64,000 nt of DNA from Lacticaseibacillus mingshuiensis (GCF_016861785.1 NZ_BOLS01000003.1:62001-126000); one strand, 5' to 3'. Positions 43,329 to 52,880 are shown, numbered from the stretch's first letter. A program made the numbers and translations. The notes: a model not told the origin generated them from the letters alone.

Positions 43329-44286
43329 TGTTCACGTACCGCGCGAGTTGGGCGCCGGTCTTGCCACCGGACAACCCGACGATCAGTTTGATGCGTGCTT
43401 TTTGGCCGTTCAAACCCTGGCAGAAGATCACGCCCATTTGTTTGAGCTGCACGCCGCCGCCTTCGTAATCGTAAAAGTCTTCCGCCACGCCGTTGAAACA
43501 GCGAGAGACCAGAACTATCGGGACGCCGCGGGCAAGCAGGCGGCCCAGCGCTGGGAGACTGGCAGGTGGCAGATTGCCGGCGCCCAGCGCCTCGATCACA
43601 AGGCCGTTGGTGTTCTCTGGCAGTGCGTCGAAAAGTGTGCCGTCCATGCCGGCGTATGCTTTGAGCAAAAAGACGTTCTCAACCACATGATCGATCGGGC
43701 AGGCGCGATAGTTGATCAGCTCCTGGAAGAAGCGGACGCCATTTTTGGTGACCAAGCCGATCGGGCCAAAAGTTGGGGTGCGGAATGTCGCCACGTTAGT
43801 CGTATGGGTTTTCGTCACAAAACGCGCGGTGTGCACCTCATCGTTCATCACGACCAGGCACCCTTTGCCGCGGGCCCCATCACTGGCCGCCGTGCGAATG
43901 GCAGAAATAAAGTTGTAGCTGCCATCGGTGCCGATCTCGTTGGCTGAGCGCATTGCCCCGGTCACAACGACCGGAATCGTGCTGTCCAGGGTCAGATCGA
44001 GAAAATAGGCAGTCTCCTCCAGCGTGTCGGTGCCGTGAGTGACCACGACGCCATCGATGCCATCGTCTTCCGCCTGATGAATGCGCAAGGACAGGGCGAG
44101 CATCTTTTCCGGGGTGATGTGCGGGGAAGGCAGGTTGAAAGCCTCTTCGGTGATCAATGTGACATTGGCCGGCATTGCCGCGTCGATCGCCAAAAGTGGA
44201 TTGGTCTCGCTGGGCAAAATGGCGCCGCTTGCATCTGCGTGCATCGAGATCGTGCCACCGGTATGTAGCACAAGAATTTTTTTCAT
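43315..44286 (-). CDS. ansA: L-asparaginase (type I)
   Basis: A 323-residue amidohydrolase converting asparagine to aspartate and ammonia. The first active-site Thr is in HTGGTIS and the second in VVVTHGTDTLEET. No signal peptide, so it is the cytoplasmic form. The ATG at 44286 follows AAGGAG; 20 earlier codons lack a site. Confidence 0.93.
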   Translation of the reverse strand: MKKILVLHTGGTISMHADASGAILPSETNPLLAIDAAMPANVTLITEEAFNLPSPHITPEKMLALSLRIHQAEDDGIDGVVVTHGTDTLEETAYFLDLTLDSTIPVVVTGAMRSANEIGTDGSYNFISAIRTAASDGARGKGCLVVMNDEVHTARFVTKTHTTNVATFRTPTFGPIGLVTKNGVRFFQELINYRACPIDHVVENVFLLKAYAGMDGTLFDALPENTNGLVIEALGAGNLPPASLPALGRLLARGVPIVLVSRCFNGVAEDFYDYEGGGVQLKQMGVIFCQGLNGQKARIKLIVGLSGGKTGAQLARYVNNAVS

Positions 44287-44435
44287 TGCGCAAGCTCCTT
44301 TTTTCGGGTTTGCTCTGAGCTTATGCCGTACCGCCAAAAAACGCAAGCGGTAGGCGTCTGAATCGCCGCTGAGTGGGCGGTGAAGTCGCGATGAGGGTCA
44401 TCCCATTTTCATGGCACAGCGGCAAAACACGAATA

Positions 44436-44464
44436 TTTTCTTTTCATGAAGGCTGCGGTATGAT
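44436..44464 (+). promoter_or_regulatory. Promoter of folT
   Basis: TTTTCT (44436-44441) and TATGAT (44459-44464) are 17 bases apart, about 15 bases before the riboswitch. Confidence 0.55.
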
Positions 44465-44484
44465 GAAGCCGCACCAAAAAATAA

Positions 44485-44605
44485 AGGAGTAGGTTGCCGT
44501 GCGTTAAGTGCCGCTGGAACGGAATGTGAACAGCGGACGAAGGCTTTGGCCGCGGTACGGCAGCCGCATTCGCCTATTGGGTTAGGCGTCTCCTACAAAG
44601 GGAGA
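44485..44605 (+). promoter_or_regulatory. Tetrahydrofolate riboswitch
   Basis: The THF-riboswitch core is recognisable: GGAGTAGG at the 5' end, GCGTTAAGTGCCG, AACGGAATGTG and GGACGAAGG, then CTCC at the 3' end. GGAG (44486-44489) pairs with CTCC (44590-44593) to close the aptamer. The same TCTCC (44589-44593) can pair instead with GGAGA (44601-44605), which is the folT ribosome-binding site. The sequence thus shows the translational switch directly, although which state folate favours should follow the known family (off when bound). Confidence 0.88.
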
Positions 44606-44613
44606 TTGTCATC

Positions 44614-45144
44614 ATGCAACAACCTGTTTTATCTTTGTCTAGTCCCAAAATGTCCACCCGCACCGTGGTGTACATGGCCATGTTCATGGTATTTTCCGTG
44701 ATCTTGAGCCGATTTTCGTTTGGCAACACGTGGCTTCAGATCTCGCCAGCGTTTCTGGCGACGGTTCTGATGGGGTATTACCTTGGCCCATGGTGGGGCG
44801 CGGTCGATGCTGCATTTGCAGATCAATTCAAGACCATTTTGTTTTCGCCAGGGAGCAATTTTCCCGGCTTCACATTGACCGCCGCCGTGGCCGCGATTCT
44901 GTATGGCCTGTTTTTGCACGAGCGGAAGGTCAGTCTGGTTCGCACGATCATTCCGTTCGTGTTGGTCATGGTGATCGCCAACATTTTTCTGAACACGCTG
45001 TGGCTGAATATCATGGGCACGCCATGGCAGGGCATCATCGGCGTTCGGACGGTCAAGAACCTGATCGAGCTGCCGATCAACGTCGCGTTGGGTTATGCTG
45101 TTTTGAAAACAGTCGAGCGGGTCAAACCGCATATTGCGTTTTAG
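44614..45144 (+). CDS. folT: Folate ECF transporter substrate-binding subunit
   Basis: A 176-residue S component with about five or six membrane segments and [17 protein letters not shown], the motif that contacts the shared ECF module. It captures folates. The ATP-binding and T subunits are not in this window and are presumably shared. Its riboswitch supports the folate assignment. Confidence 0.92.
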   Translation: MQQPVLSLSSPKMSTRTVVYMAMFMVFSVILSRFSFGNTWLQISPAFLATVLMGYYLGPWWGAVDAAFADQFKTILFSPGSNFPGFTLTAAVAAILYGLFLHERKVSLVRTIIPFVLVMVIANIFLNTLWLNIMGTPWQGIIGVRTVKNLIELPINVALGYAVLKTVERVKPHIAF

Positions 45145-45152
45145 TACCACAC

Positions 45153-45178
45153 GCCGGGGCGATGGCCTCGGCTTTTTT
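45153..45178 (+). terminator. Terminator of folT
   Basis: GCCGGGGC (45153-45160) pairs with GCCTCGGC (45165-45172), followed by six T residues. Confidence 0.85.
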
Positions 45179-45270
45179 AATGCGCGGCGCAGCGATACTG
45201 AACCGTTGCCCGTCTTTGCATCTTCGCAGGTTGTGTTACAATCAACAAAGATATGATGGGAGGACTTTTC

Positions 45271-46002
45271 ATGAAGCTGCTGGCGTTAGATACATCTGAG
45301 CAGGCGATGAGTGTGGCGGTCATGGAAGATGCGACACTACTGGCCGAGACCACCCTGAACCGGCGGATGAAAGATCACAGCGAGCAATTGCTGCCGACAA
45401 TTGAAAGTTTGCTGGCGGCCAGCGGGCTTGGCGCAGACGACATCGATCGGTTCGTGGTGGCGGCGGGTCCCGGGTCCTATACGGGATTGCGCATCGCGGT
45501 CACGACGGCTAAGACGTTTGCCTCGACCCTGCATAAAGAATTGGTCGGCGTTTCGAGTTTGGCAGCGCTGGCTGCTGGTGAGCGCCACACGTCAGAGCTG
45601 ATCGTCGCCTTGATGGATGCCCGGCGTGGAAATGTTTTTGCCGGCGGGTATCAATGGACGGATGATGGCCGGCTCAAAACGGTGATCGCGGATCGACATC
45701 TTGCACTGACTGAGGTGTTGGCACAGATCGCCGCCCTCGGTCAGCCAACTGTTTTCACCGGCCCGGACGCTTTGAGCATGCGGGAAACGATCGTCGAACA
45801 ACTTGGGAGTCTCGCGCGCTTTGCGGATCCGGTCTCGGCCTTGCCGCGTGCCAGTCGGTTGGGCGCCTTGGGACGGATCGCGGCGCCTGTCGCAGACATC
45901 GATGCTTTCGTGCCGCGCTATCTGCGGCTGACAGAAGCCGAGACCACCTGGCTGAAAACACATCAAGAAGCAGGACATGAGCCTTATGTTGAGAAAGTTT
46001 AG
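45271..46002 (+). CDS. tsaB: tRNA threonylcarbamoyladenosine protein TsaB
   Basis: A 243-residue ASKHA-fold protein that dimerises with TsaD to make t6A37 in tRNA. LLALDTSEQAMSVAV and VAAGPGSYTGLRI are characteristic. The ATG at 45271 follows GGGAGG; six upstream codons lack a site. It is the first of three coupled genes. Confidence 0.95.
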   Translation: MKLLALDTSEQAMSVAVMEDATLLAETTLNRRMKDHSEQLLPTIESLLAASGLGADDIDRFVVAAGPGSYTGLRIAVTTAKTFASTLHKELVGVSSLAALAAGERHTSELIVALMDARRGNVFAGGYQWTDDGRLKTVIADRHLALTEVLAQIAALGQPTVFTGPDALSMRETIVEQLGSLARFADPVSALPRASRLGALGRIAAPVADIDAFVPRYLRLTEAETTWLKTHQEAGHEPYVEKV

Positions 46003-46522
46003 ATCATGGTTTGACCGCGGCGGAGAAGATGATCTGTTGTTTGAACCCCAAGTGGTGACAATCAAGACGCGGGTCTATCATCTGCGTAAAATGTCGACCG
46101 ATGATATCGATGCGGCGTTGGATCTTGAGCGCCGCATTTATGCGGAGACGCCGTGGGACCGCGTGGCCTTCATCTCCGAGCTCCGCAAAACCGCGCATTC
46201 GCTATATGTTGTGGCCGAAACGGAAGATGGCCAGTTAGCCGCCTATGTCGGTTGCTGGTTCAGTAAAGACGAGGCCCACATCACCAATATCGCCGTGTCG
46301 CCGGTTTTTCAGCATCAGGGACTCGGTCGCTTTTTGATGCAGGAAATGATCGATCGAGCGATCGCAAGTGGGGCGACGAAAATGACGCTTGAGGTGCGAA
46401 CGGACAATGTGGTGGCCCAGGCGCTGTATCATGCGCTGGGCTTTAAGGATGGCAAGATCAAGAAGGGGTACTATGTGGCGCATCACGAAGACGCGATGGA
46501 CATGTGGTTACCTTTGAATTAG
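45977..46522 (+). CDS. rimI: Ribosomal-protein-alanine N-acetyltransferase RimI
   Basis: A 181-residue GNAT acetyltransferase; the acetyl-CoA loop is reflected by VSPVFQHQGLGRFLM and ALYHALGFK. It overlaps tsaB by 26 bases. An N-terminal extension of about 30 residues precedes the core. The ATG at 45986 is an alternative start. The S18 target is inferred from context. Confidence 0.9.
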   Translation: MSLMLRKFRSWFDRGGEDDLLFEPQVVTIKTRVYHLRKMSTDDIDAALDLERRIYAETPWDRVAFISELRKTAHSLYVVAETEDGQLAAYVGCWFSKDEAHITNIAVSPVFQHQGLGRFLMQEMIDRAIASGATKMTLEVRTDNVVAQALYHALGFKDGKIKKGYYVAHHEDAMDMWLPLN

Positions 46523-46534
46523 AAGGGGAAAAAG

Positions 46535-47566
46535 ATGGCTGAGCGGGAATTGATTTTAGCTTTTGAAAGTAGCTGCGACGAAACGTCTGTGGCGGTGATC
46601 GAAAATGGTGAGACGATCTTGAGCAACATCATCGCCACCCAGATCAACTCGCATAAACGTTTCGGCGGGGTCGTGCCAGAAGTCGCGAGCCGCCATCATG
46701 TTGAGCAGATCACCGAATGTATCGACTTAGCCATGGCCGAGGCCAAGGTGACCTTTGACGAGCTGACGGCGGTCGCAGTCACATATGGCCCCGGCTTGGT
46801 CGGCTCGCTGTTGATTGGGGTGACTGCGGCAAAGGTCGTTGCCTTCGCGCATCATCTGCCGCTCATTCCCGTCAATCATTTGGCCGGACACATTTACGCA
46901 GCGCGTTTTGTCAAGCCACTGGTCTATCCGCTGTTAGCGCTGGTGGTCTCCGGTGGGCATACGGAGCTGGTGACTGTTTCGGCCCCCGGCGAGTTTGCCA
47001 TCATCGGGGATACTCGCGATGATGCCGCAGGGGAGGCTTACGACAAGATCGGGCGTGTGCTTGGCATTTCGTACCCGGCAGGCAAGCAGGTCGATGCGAT
47101 GGCACATCTGGGCAAAGACACCTTTGATTTTCCACGCGCGATGGATCAAGAAGACAACCTGGACTTCAGCTTCAGTGGGTTGAAGTCAGCGTTTATCAAC
47201 ACGGTCCATCATGCGGATCAATTGGGGCAAGCGCTGGATAAAAATGATCTGGCGGCGAGCTTCCAGGCCGCGGTCACGGATGTTCTGACGCACAAGACGA
47301 TCAAGGCGCTTCAGCAGTATCCGGTTCAGCAATTGATCGTCGCCGGTGGGGTCGCGGCCAACCAAGGCTTGAAGGAAAAATTGACCGCCGCGCTGGCCGA
47401 GGCGTTTCCAAGCGTAGATGTGATCGTGCCGCCACTTCGGCTGACCGGCGACAATGCCGCGATGATCGGGGCCGCCGCGCACATCGAATTGGCAAAAGGC
47501 CACTTCGCCGATGCGACACTGAACGCGGTGCCGGGATTGGATCTTCCGCAGGCGAGTGAGGCCTGA
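46535..47566 (+). CDS. tsaD: tRNA threonylcarbamoyladenosine transferase TsaD
   Basis: A 343-residue metalloenzyme with the family start [14 protein letters not shown], metal-binding HHVEQ and NHLAGH, and VVSGGHTEL. It completes the tsaB-rimI-tsaD cluster for t6A. GAAGGGGAAAAAG precedes the ATG. Confidence 0.96.
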   Translation: MAERELILAFESSCDETSVAVIENGETILSNIIATQINSHKRFGGVVPEVASRHHVEQITECIDLAMAEAKVTFDELTAVAVTYGPGLVGSLLIGVTAAKVVAFAHHLPLIPVNHLAGHIYAARFVKPLVYPLLALVVSGGHTELVTVSAPGEFAIIGDTRDDAAGEAYDKIGRVLGISYPAGKQVDAMAHLGKDTFDFPRAMDQEDNLDFSFSGLKSAFINTVHHADQLGQALDKNDLAASFQAAVTDVLTHKTIKALQQYPVQQLIVAGGVAANQGLKEKLTAALAEAFPSVDVIVPPLRLTGDNAAMIGAAAHIELAKGHFADATLNAVPGLDLPQASEA

Positions 47567-47580
47567 AAGTATGGGAACAA

Positions 47581-47618
47581 AAAAATGCAGCACCGGTGAA
47601 AATCGGCGCTGCATTTTT
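47581..47618. terminator. Bidirectional terminator after tsaD
   Basis: AAAAATGCAGC (47581-47591) and GCTGCATTTTT (47608-47618) pair; T tails exist on both strands. It can also end the minus-strand transcript proposed from 48013. Confidence 0.85.
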
Positions 47619-48013
47619 CTATGGCTGGAAAATTTTGCGTGGTTCGAAAATTTTTTCGAAAAGTGGATTTGTTCTCGTCGAACCCACGACAAAGAGGCCC
47701 CGAAAGGCCCCAATTTTGATTTTATGCGATTACGTGACTGCAGTGCCCTATGTGACCGCCAGCATGCGACCAACTGGCGGGACCCTTTTCACCTTGGCGG
47801 GTAACGGCGATGGAACTGTCGCTACCTCTAGTCACTATAGTAGTAATGGTGACCGTCGTGGCTTTATACCACTTGAACTAAGTCAGCGGACCTCGCCCAA
47901 GTGGCCCCGGGAAAAGCTGATGATGCTCGGAACCCGGCGCACCGGGTGGATCTCCGACTAATTGTACAGGGGAGCAGTAGGTTAGCAAGGCCTACACCTG
48001 CAATCGAGAATTC
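47600..48013 (-). ncRNA. Candidate cre-controlled noncoding RNA 3
   Basis: The 550 bases between convergent tsaD and pepF have no credible gene. A minus-strand promoter with an embedded cre-like site (48020-48048) points into the stretch, and the tsaD terminator closes it, giving about 410 bases. The RNA would have a CTCCCC stretch near its 5' part and several GC stems. It shares the promoter-cre-terminator plan with the candidates at 112-524 and 12909-13513, but no obvious primary sequence. Confidence 0.4.
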
Positions 48014-48019
48014 TACTTT

Positions 48020-48048
48020 ATTTTAGATGGTAAGCGGTTTCTTGTCAA
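48020..48048 (-). promoter_or_regulatory. Promoter with internal cre-like site (ncRNA 3)
   Basis: On the minus strand TTGACA (48043-48048) and TAAAAT (48020-48025) are exactly 17 bases apart. Between them, read on the plus strand, GGTAAGCGGTTTCTT (48029-48043) fits the cre consensus with a single clear mismatch in its outer half. Binding there would block the promoter. Confidence 0.55.
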
Positions 48049-48142
48049 CAATCTGAACCGCCACTCGAAAGCCGCACCGCGCAGACAAGAACCGCGCCAG
48101 GACGCGGTTTCCGGCCATCCGCAGACAGTTGCGACCCCCAGT

Positions 48143-48174
48143 TTGGCGAATCGTTCATTTTATTGGCGAATCGT
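48143..48174 (+). repeat. Direct repeat beside the pepF stop
   Basis: TTGGCGAATCGT occurs at 48143-48154 and 48163-48174, 20 bases apart. The second copy abuts the pepF stop codon. Purpose unknown; it could be two turns of a protein-binding site or a slippage duplication. Confidence 0.5.
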
Positions 48175-49973
48175 CAACTTAACAGCGCTTCGAGTTGACT
48201 AAGTTGGGCCTCAAATGTCGCAAAGGCTTCCTCGAGATAATCGGCCTTGGTGACATCGATCCCAGCATTTTTCAACACATCAACCGGCGTCTGCGAGTCG
48301 CCAGCGGACAGGAACTGCTTGTATTGCGCAGCGGCAGCGTCGCCTTCCGTCAAGATGCGGTGGGCAAAACTAGTCGCGATCGCCTTGGATGTCGCGTACT
48401 GGTACATGTAGTAGTTATAGAAGAAATGCGGAATGTGAGCCCAGTAGGCTTTCGGCCAATCATTCGGAGTCACGGCCGGCCCGGCGTACGCGGCATCGAT
48501 CTCATCCCACTTCGTCGTCAGGGTTTCCGGAGTCAGCGGCGTGCCGTTCGCCTCTGTTTCGTACATGAATTGCTCAAATTCGGCGAATTCCGCCTGCCGA
48601 TACAGTGTGCCAGTGAAATCACTGACGGCCTCCGTCAACAGGTAGATCTGTTTTTCCTTGTCGTCCTTGGTCTGCTCAAGCATGTATGCATTCAGGAGAC
48701 TTTCGTTGGTCGTCGAGGCGATCTCAGCGGTGAAGATCGGATACCACGAGTTCCATGGCAACTGATTCTCATCCGAGTAGACACTTTGCATCGCGTGGCC
48801 ACTTTCATGGACCAGGGTGCTCATGTCGCCGTATGTGTCCGCCCAGTTGAGCAAAATATACGGATGGGTGCCATTGGCGAAGTTCTCAAAGCCACCAGAA
48901 GTCTTACCCTTGGTCTCAAGAACATCGACCCAGCGCCCATTAAATTCAGCGCGCAGATGAGCTAAATAGTCCTCGCCAAGTGGGGCCAGGGCCTTCAGCG
49001 CCGTGGCTTTGGCTTCCTCATAGGTCGGCGCGATCGGCGGCTTTTTTCCGGTCAACGGCACGCTGCCATCATAGCCGTACATCGGGTCGAGCCCCAGCAC
49101 CTTTTTGCGGAGGGCATAATACCGATGCAGCAGGTCCAAATGCGCGTGTGTCTGTTCGATCAAGGTGTCGTATACGGATTCTGGCACCGCGTTGGCCGCC
49201 AGATCCATCTGCCGGGCGGAGTCGTAATGCCGGATCTTCGCAATCGTATTTTGCGCGTGCATGTGGTCGTTCAGCGTCTTCGCGAAGGTAAAGCGATGGT
49301 CATAATAACTGGTCTGGAATTGTTTGCTGGCGATACGGCGGACGTCACGCGGCGCAGAGGTCGCGATCGGCCCCATCAAGCCCTTGGTCAGCGCCTGCGT
49401 CTTGCCATCATAGTCGATCTGGCCAAATGTCAGGTCGGAGTCATCCAGCGTTTCTTGAATCGCACCGGCGCTATTGAGGCTCGAGCTGAGTTGGGCCAGC
49501 AGGGCTTCTTGTTCTTGCGGCAACACATGGCCGACCTGTGTGCGAATCTTGGCAAGCTGGCGCGCGTAATCCGCGAGTTCTGGCGTGTTGTTCTGAAATT
49601 CGGTCAGGGTCGCCTCATCCAGCGCCACGATGGCCGGTGCGAACCAGGCCGTCGCTTGGTCAAAGGCCGTCCCGACCGCCTGGACATCCGCCCAATCCTG
49701 AAGGCCGGTCGCGTCGGTCGTGTCCTGCGCATTTTCCAGTTCCGCGTACAAATAGGCGCGGGTCAACTTTACCAGGGCATTGAAATAATCACGCACTGCC
49801 TTGAGAAAATGGTCCCCGTCTTTGGTGAACTCGTCGGCTTGGGTCGCCAAATCGGCCCCGAGTTGCTTCAAATCCGCCAACGCGGCCGCAAAATCCGCCG
49901 GTGTTTCGAAAAGATCCTGCAAATTCCAAGTGAGCGCCAGTGGTGCCTCACTCCGTTTCAACTGATCTGCCAT
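48174..49973 (-). CDS. pepF: Oligoendopeptidase F
   Basis: A 599-residue cytoplasmic zinc metallopeptidase of family M3 that trims peptides of about 7-17 residues. The zinc motif HESGH lies about two thirds along, followed by the downstream Glu ligand region (FTAEIASTTNESLLN). Length is typical. No clear terminator follows; an AACCGCG/CGCGGTT hairpin without T tail is at 48090-48109. Confidence 0.94.
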   Translation of the reverse strand: MADQLKRSEAPLALTWNLQDLFETPADFAAALADLKQLGADLATQADEFTKDGDHFLKAVRDYFNALVKLTRAYLYAELENAQDTTDATGLQDWADVQAVGTAFDQATAWFAPAIVALDEATLTEFQNNTPELADYARQLAKIRTQVGHVLPQEQEALLAQLSSSLNSAGAIQETLDDSDLTFGQIDYDGKTQALTKGLMGPIATSAPRDVRRIASKQFQTSYYDHRFTFAKTLNDHMHAQNTIAKIRHYDSARQMDLAANAVPESVYDTLIEQTHAHLDLLHRYYALRKKVLGLDPMYGYDGSVPLTGKKPPIAPTYEEAKATALKALAPLGEDYLAHLRAEFNGRWVDVLETKGKTSGGFENFANGTHPYILLNWADTYGDMSTLVHESGHAMQSVYSDENQLPWNSWYPIFTAEIASTTNESLLNAYMLEQTKDDKEKQIYLLTEAVSDFTGTLYRQAEFAEFEQFMYETEANGTPLTPETLTTKWDEIDAAYAGPAVTPNDWPKAYWAHIPHFFYNYYMYQYATSKAIATSFAHRILTEGDAAAAQYKQFLSAGDSQTPVDVLKNAGIDVTKADYLEEAFATFEAQLSQLEALLS

Positions 49974-50063
49974 GATACCCCTCTTTTCATTTTTCTCATA
50001 TCGTTCTCATCCTAGCATATCTGGCCTGTCAGTGAAACGGGGCGTAACTTGGCCGTGCCGGAT

Positions 50064-50942
50064 TCATTTCCAAATGAAGTCATCCACGGCTTCGGCCACC
50101 TGGGCGTTTTCGTGCAGCGCGCTGTGTTGGGCGGTTTTGCCGGTGAAAATGCGTGTCGCGTACAAAGTAGCGGTCGGCACCAAATACCGCAGGCTGCGCG
50201 CACTTGCGACCGGAACCCGGCCATCACTTTCGGAGCCGTCTTTGAGGTCGCCAATCAAATTGAGAACTTCAACGCCTGCTGGCCATTGGTTGCGGCGAGC
50301 GGCCATTTGCCGATAATCTGGCGTTTGGTATTTCGGTCGGCCATCTTTGGCAAAAACATTATGCGTGAACTGCGCGCCGGTCGCGTTGCCCGTGATGCCG
50401 GTGAGCGCAGCATCCCCGATGTTTGGGTCCACAATGCCATTGATCGAGGGCGCGATGGCAACGTAATGCACGAGTTGCGGCTGGCCAGGCTTTTTCCCAT
50501 CACGCAGCTCATACGCCAGGGTCGCGTTGTTGCCCATGGAATGCGCGACGATGCCGATCTTCGTGACGCCATAGCGCTGCTTCAAGGCGCGTGTCACATT
50601 CCGGAGCCACAATCTCAGGTGTGCGGGGTCAGGGTCGCGATTCTGCTGAAAAATCACCTGCACAAGTGGCCGCGTCGCAGTTTGAGGCCAGCGCCCGGTA
50701 AAATGGACTTTCCCGGATCCACTGACAGTGGCCACTAACGCCTTGGTCGCGCCGGCATGCGTCACTGCATAATTGATCAGAAAATTGGTCGAGCCTTTGC
50801 CCCCGCTGTAGCCATGAACATACAGCACTGTTTCCGGCGCGGGACGCGCTGTGTTTTGCCGACTGGGCTGGCAGCCAGCCAGAAACAAGAAGCCCAGCGC
50901 CAAAACCAGCGCAGCGCGCCATTTTTTCCCCAAAAGAATCAT
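50064..50942 (-). CDS. DUF915-family alpha/beta hydrolase lipoprotein
   Basis: A 292-residue lipoprotein: signal peptide with lipobox LAGC, then VLYVHGYSGGKGS, nucleophile elbow AHSMGN and a C-terminal His region (SALHENAQV). It is therefore on the outer face of the membrane. Substrate unknown. The ATG at 50942 follows GGAGGTGGG; 39 upstream codons are open but without a site. It is a distant relative of the DUF915 protein at 25362-26195. Confidence 0.85.
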   Translation of the reverse strand: MILLGKKWRAALVLALGFLFLAGCQPSRQNTARPAPETVLYVHGYSGGKGSTNFLINYAVTHAGATKALVATVSGSGKVHFTGRWPQTATRPLVQVIFQQNRDPDPAHLRLWLRNVTRALKQRYGVTKIGIVAHSMGNNATLAYELRDGKKPGQPQLVHYVAIAPSINGIVDPNIGDAALTGITGNATGAQFTHNVFAKDGRPKYQTPDYRQMAARRNQWPAGVEVLNLIGDLKDGSESDGRVPVASARSLRYLVPTATLYATRIFTGKTAQHSALHENAQVAEAVDDFIWK

Positions 50943-51062
50943 GTGCCCACCTCCAGTTGCGCCCATGATACCCGCGGCCGGGTGTGAAAACAAGCAAACA
51001 GCCTTGACCTTTGGCCCTGCGCAATGGCTATAATCGAAGGCATAGACAAACGGAGGCAAATT

Positions 51063-51758
51063 ATGACAGGGACCCTTTTCAATACGGTGATGATCATCGT
51101 CGGCAGTGCAGTCGGGGCGTTATTCAAGCGCGGCATGAACGAGACCATCGCGCGCGACCTGATGACCGGACTGGGCTTGGCGGTCGTGTGTCTCGGGCTG
51201 AACACGACGATCAGCCACATGGGCGCCAGCCATTATCCCGTCCTCTTCATCGCCAGTCTTGCGATCGGCGCGGTGATTGGGAGCGCGCTTCGCTTAGAGG
51301 ACCGCTTCGATCACCTGTTGGCGCGGTTTGACCACGAGGCTGGCGGGCCGTCTTTGGCACAGGGGCTGGCGACTGGCATTTTGCTCTACTGCATCGGGAC
51401 GCTGTCGATCGTCGGGCCAATGCAGGCCGCGCTCAAAGGCGACCAGACGTTTTTATTCACCAACGGCATGCTGGACGGCATCACCGCGATGGTCCTCGCC
51501 TCGACGTTTGGCATCGGCATGATCGCCGCCGCGCCAGTCCTTTTTTGCTGGCAAGGCGCGATCTTCGGGGTAACGCTGCTGGCCAGTGACGCGATCTCCA
51601 GCGCCATGATCACGGAACTAACGATCACCGGCGGCGCGCTGATCTTGGCGTCCGGCCTCGGCCTGCTGAAGATCAAAGACTGTCATCCCATGAATCTCCT
51701 GCCTGCGCTGGCGGTGCCGCTGGTGGTCGTGCCGATCTTGCAGGCACTGGGTCTTTGA
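51063..51758 (+). CDS. DUF554-family membrane protein
   Basis: A 231-residue membrane protein with about six hydrophobic segments and the family's VGSAVGALFKR start and CIGTLSIVGPMQAALKGD motif. Such proteins are proposed transporters, and function is not established. The ATG at 51063 follows CGGAGG. Confidence 0.85.
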   Translation: MTGTLFNTVMIIVGSAVGALFKRGMNETIARDLMTGLGLAVVCLGLNTTISHMGASHYPVLFIASLAIGAVIGSALRLEDRFDHLLARFDHEAGGPSLAQGLATGILLYCIGTLSIVGPMQAALKGDQTFLFTNGMLDGITAMVLASTFGIGMIAAAPVLFCWQGAIFGVTLLASDAISSAMITELTITGGALILASGLGLLKIKDCHPMNLLPALAVPLVVVPILQALGL

Positions 51759-51791
51759 TGAAAATCGAATTCAATGAAGGAATGTGAAAAA

Positions 51792-52634
51792 ATGAGAACG
51801 ATCGCAGTTTTATCTGATTCGCATGGCAATTACAGCGCGCTACAGGCTGTGTTAGCAGATGCCAAAAACCAAGGCGCGACCGATTATTTGGTGGTTGGCG
51901 ACATGGTCAACCGCGGGCCGCGGCCCCATGAGGTCACGGCGGCGCTGCAGGCGCTACATCCCCTCGCCTGGGTGATCGGCAATCACGAGGAAGTCTATCA
52001 AAGCCTGCTCGCGCACCAGTTCAAGGGATTTGAAGACAACGCCAAGGCGATCATGGCCGTGGTGACCTCCGGGTATGACCGAAGCCAACTGTCCGCCGAT
52101 GAATTTCGCTTTTACGCCAGCCGGCCGCTGCAACAAGACGTCGATATTGATGGCTTGCTTCTGTCTGTTTTTCACGCGACTCCAACCAGCTGCCGCGGCT
52201 CATATACGGCTCCAGATGCGCCGCAGGATCATTTTGATAGCCTATTTGACGGCTCTAATGCCCTGATCGCCTTGTACGGGCACACCCACCAGCCACTTTT
52301 GCGACCGACGACCCATGGCCAACTCGTGTTGAATCCAGGCAGTATCGGCCAGGCGGTCACCATTAATCTACGGTTGGCTGGCGCAAAGGCCGAGTACGGG
52401 CTCCTGCGCATCGATGACGGCCACTTCGCCGGGTGGGAGCAGCGCAACGTCCCTTACGACCTCGCCCAGGAAATCGAATGGGCTAAAACCAGTGACCTGC
52501 CATACGCCGATCTGTATCTCAAGCTGATTCAAACAGGCGGCTTCACCTACAATCGCCCGGCCGTCGCCGCAGATAACCTGGCAAACGACTTCTTGCGCCA
52601 AGCCCAGCAACTAATAGAAAAAGACCCGTGGTAA
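51792..52634 (+). CDS. Metallophosphoesterase
   Basis: A 280-residue calcineurin-like phosphoesterase: DSHGN, GDMVNRG, GNHEE, then GHTH and NPGSIG in the usual order. It resembles YfcE-type enzymes with a C-terminal extension. Substrate unknown. The ATG at 51792 follows AAGGAATGTG; an in-frame ATG at 51774 is the alternative. It ends just before two hairpin repeats. Confidence 0.85.
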   Translation: MRTIAVLSDSHGNYSALQAVLADAKNQGATDYLVVGDMVNRGPRPHEVTAALQALHPLAWVIGNHEEVYQSLLAHQFKGFEDNAKAIMAVVTSGYDRSQLSADEFRFYASRPLQQDVDIDGLLLSVFHATPTSCRGSYTAPDAPQDHFDSLFDGSNALIALYGHTHQPLLRPTTHGQLVLNPGSIGQAVTINLRLAGAKAEYGLLRIDDGHFAGWEQRNVPYDLAQEIEWAKTSDLPYADLYLKLIQTGGFTYNRPAVAADNLANDFLRQAQQLIEKDPW

Positions 52635-52649
52635 AAGAAAGGGTGTGAA

Positions 52650-52747
52650 AGCCCGCGGGATGGTCGGTCGGGTAGCTTGGCTCGGGTGCTTGAGGCGCTC
52701 TTCGCCTCGAGTGCACGAGTCAGCTAGACGATCCGACCATGCGGGCT
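52650..52747 (-). repeat. Hairpin repeat copy 5 (reverse orientation)
   Basis: A 98-bp copy with arms AGCCCGC/GCGGGCT, next stem GATGGTCGG/CCGACCAT and inner GAGGCG/CGCCTC. Read on the minus strand it matches copy 2 of the first array. The flank GGGTGTG is the complement of the family's CACACCC tail. Confidence 0.85.
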
Positions 52748-52770
52748 GGAACCCGACTATAGGGTGTGAA

Positions 52771-52867
52771 AGCCCGCGGGATGGTCGAGCAGATAGGCTA
52801 GCCTGGCGCTTGGGGCGCACTTAGCCCCGAGTGACGGGCGTACCTATCTGCCTCGACCATGCGGGCT
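52771..52867 (-). repeat. Hairpin repeat copy 6 (reverse orientation)
   Basis: A 97-bp copy with arms AGCCCGC/GCGGGCT, then GATGGTCGAG/CTCGACCAT, CAGATAGG/CCTATCTG and inner GGGGC/GCCCC. The CAGATAGG/CCTATCTG stem is unique to this copy yet fully paired. Confidence 0.85.
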
Positions 52868-52880
52868 GGAACCCGACAAA

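Noticed and set aside
47596-47961. 121-residue reading frame after tsaD
   Set aside because: It starts inside the tsaD terminator, lacks a ribosome-binding site and has no protein-like pattern.
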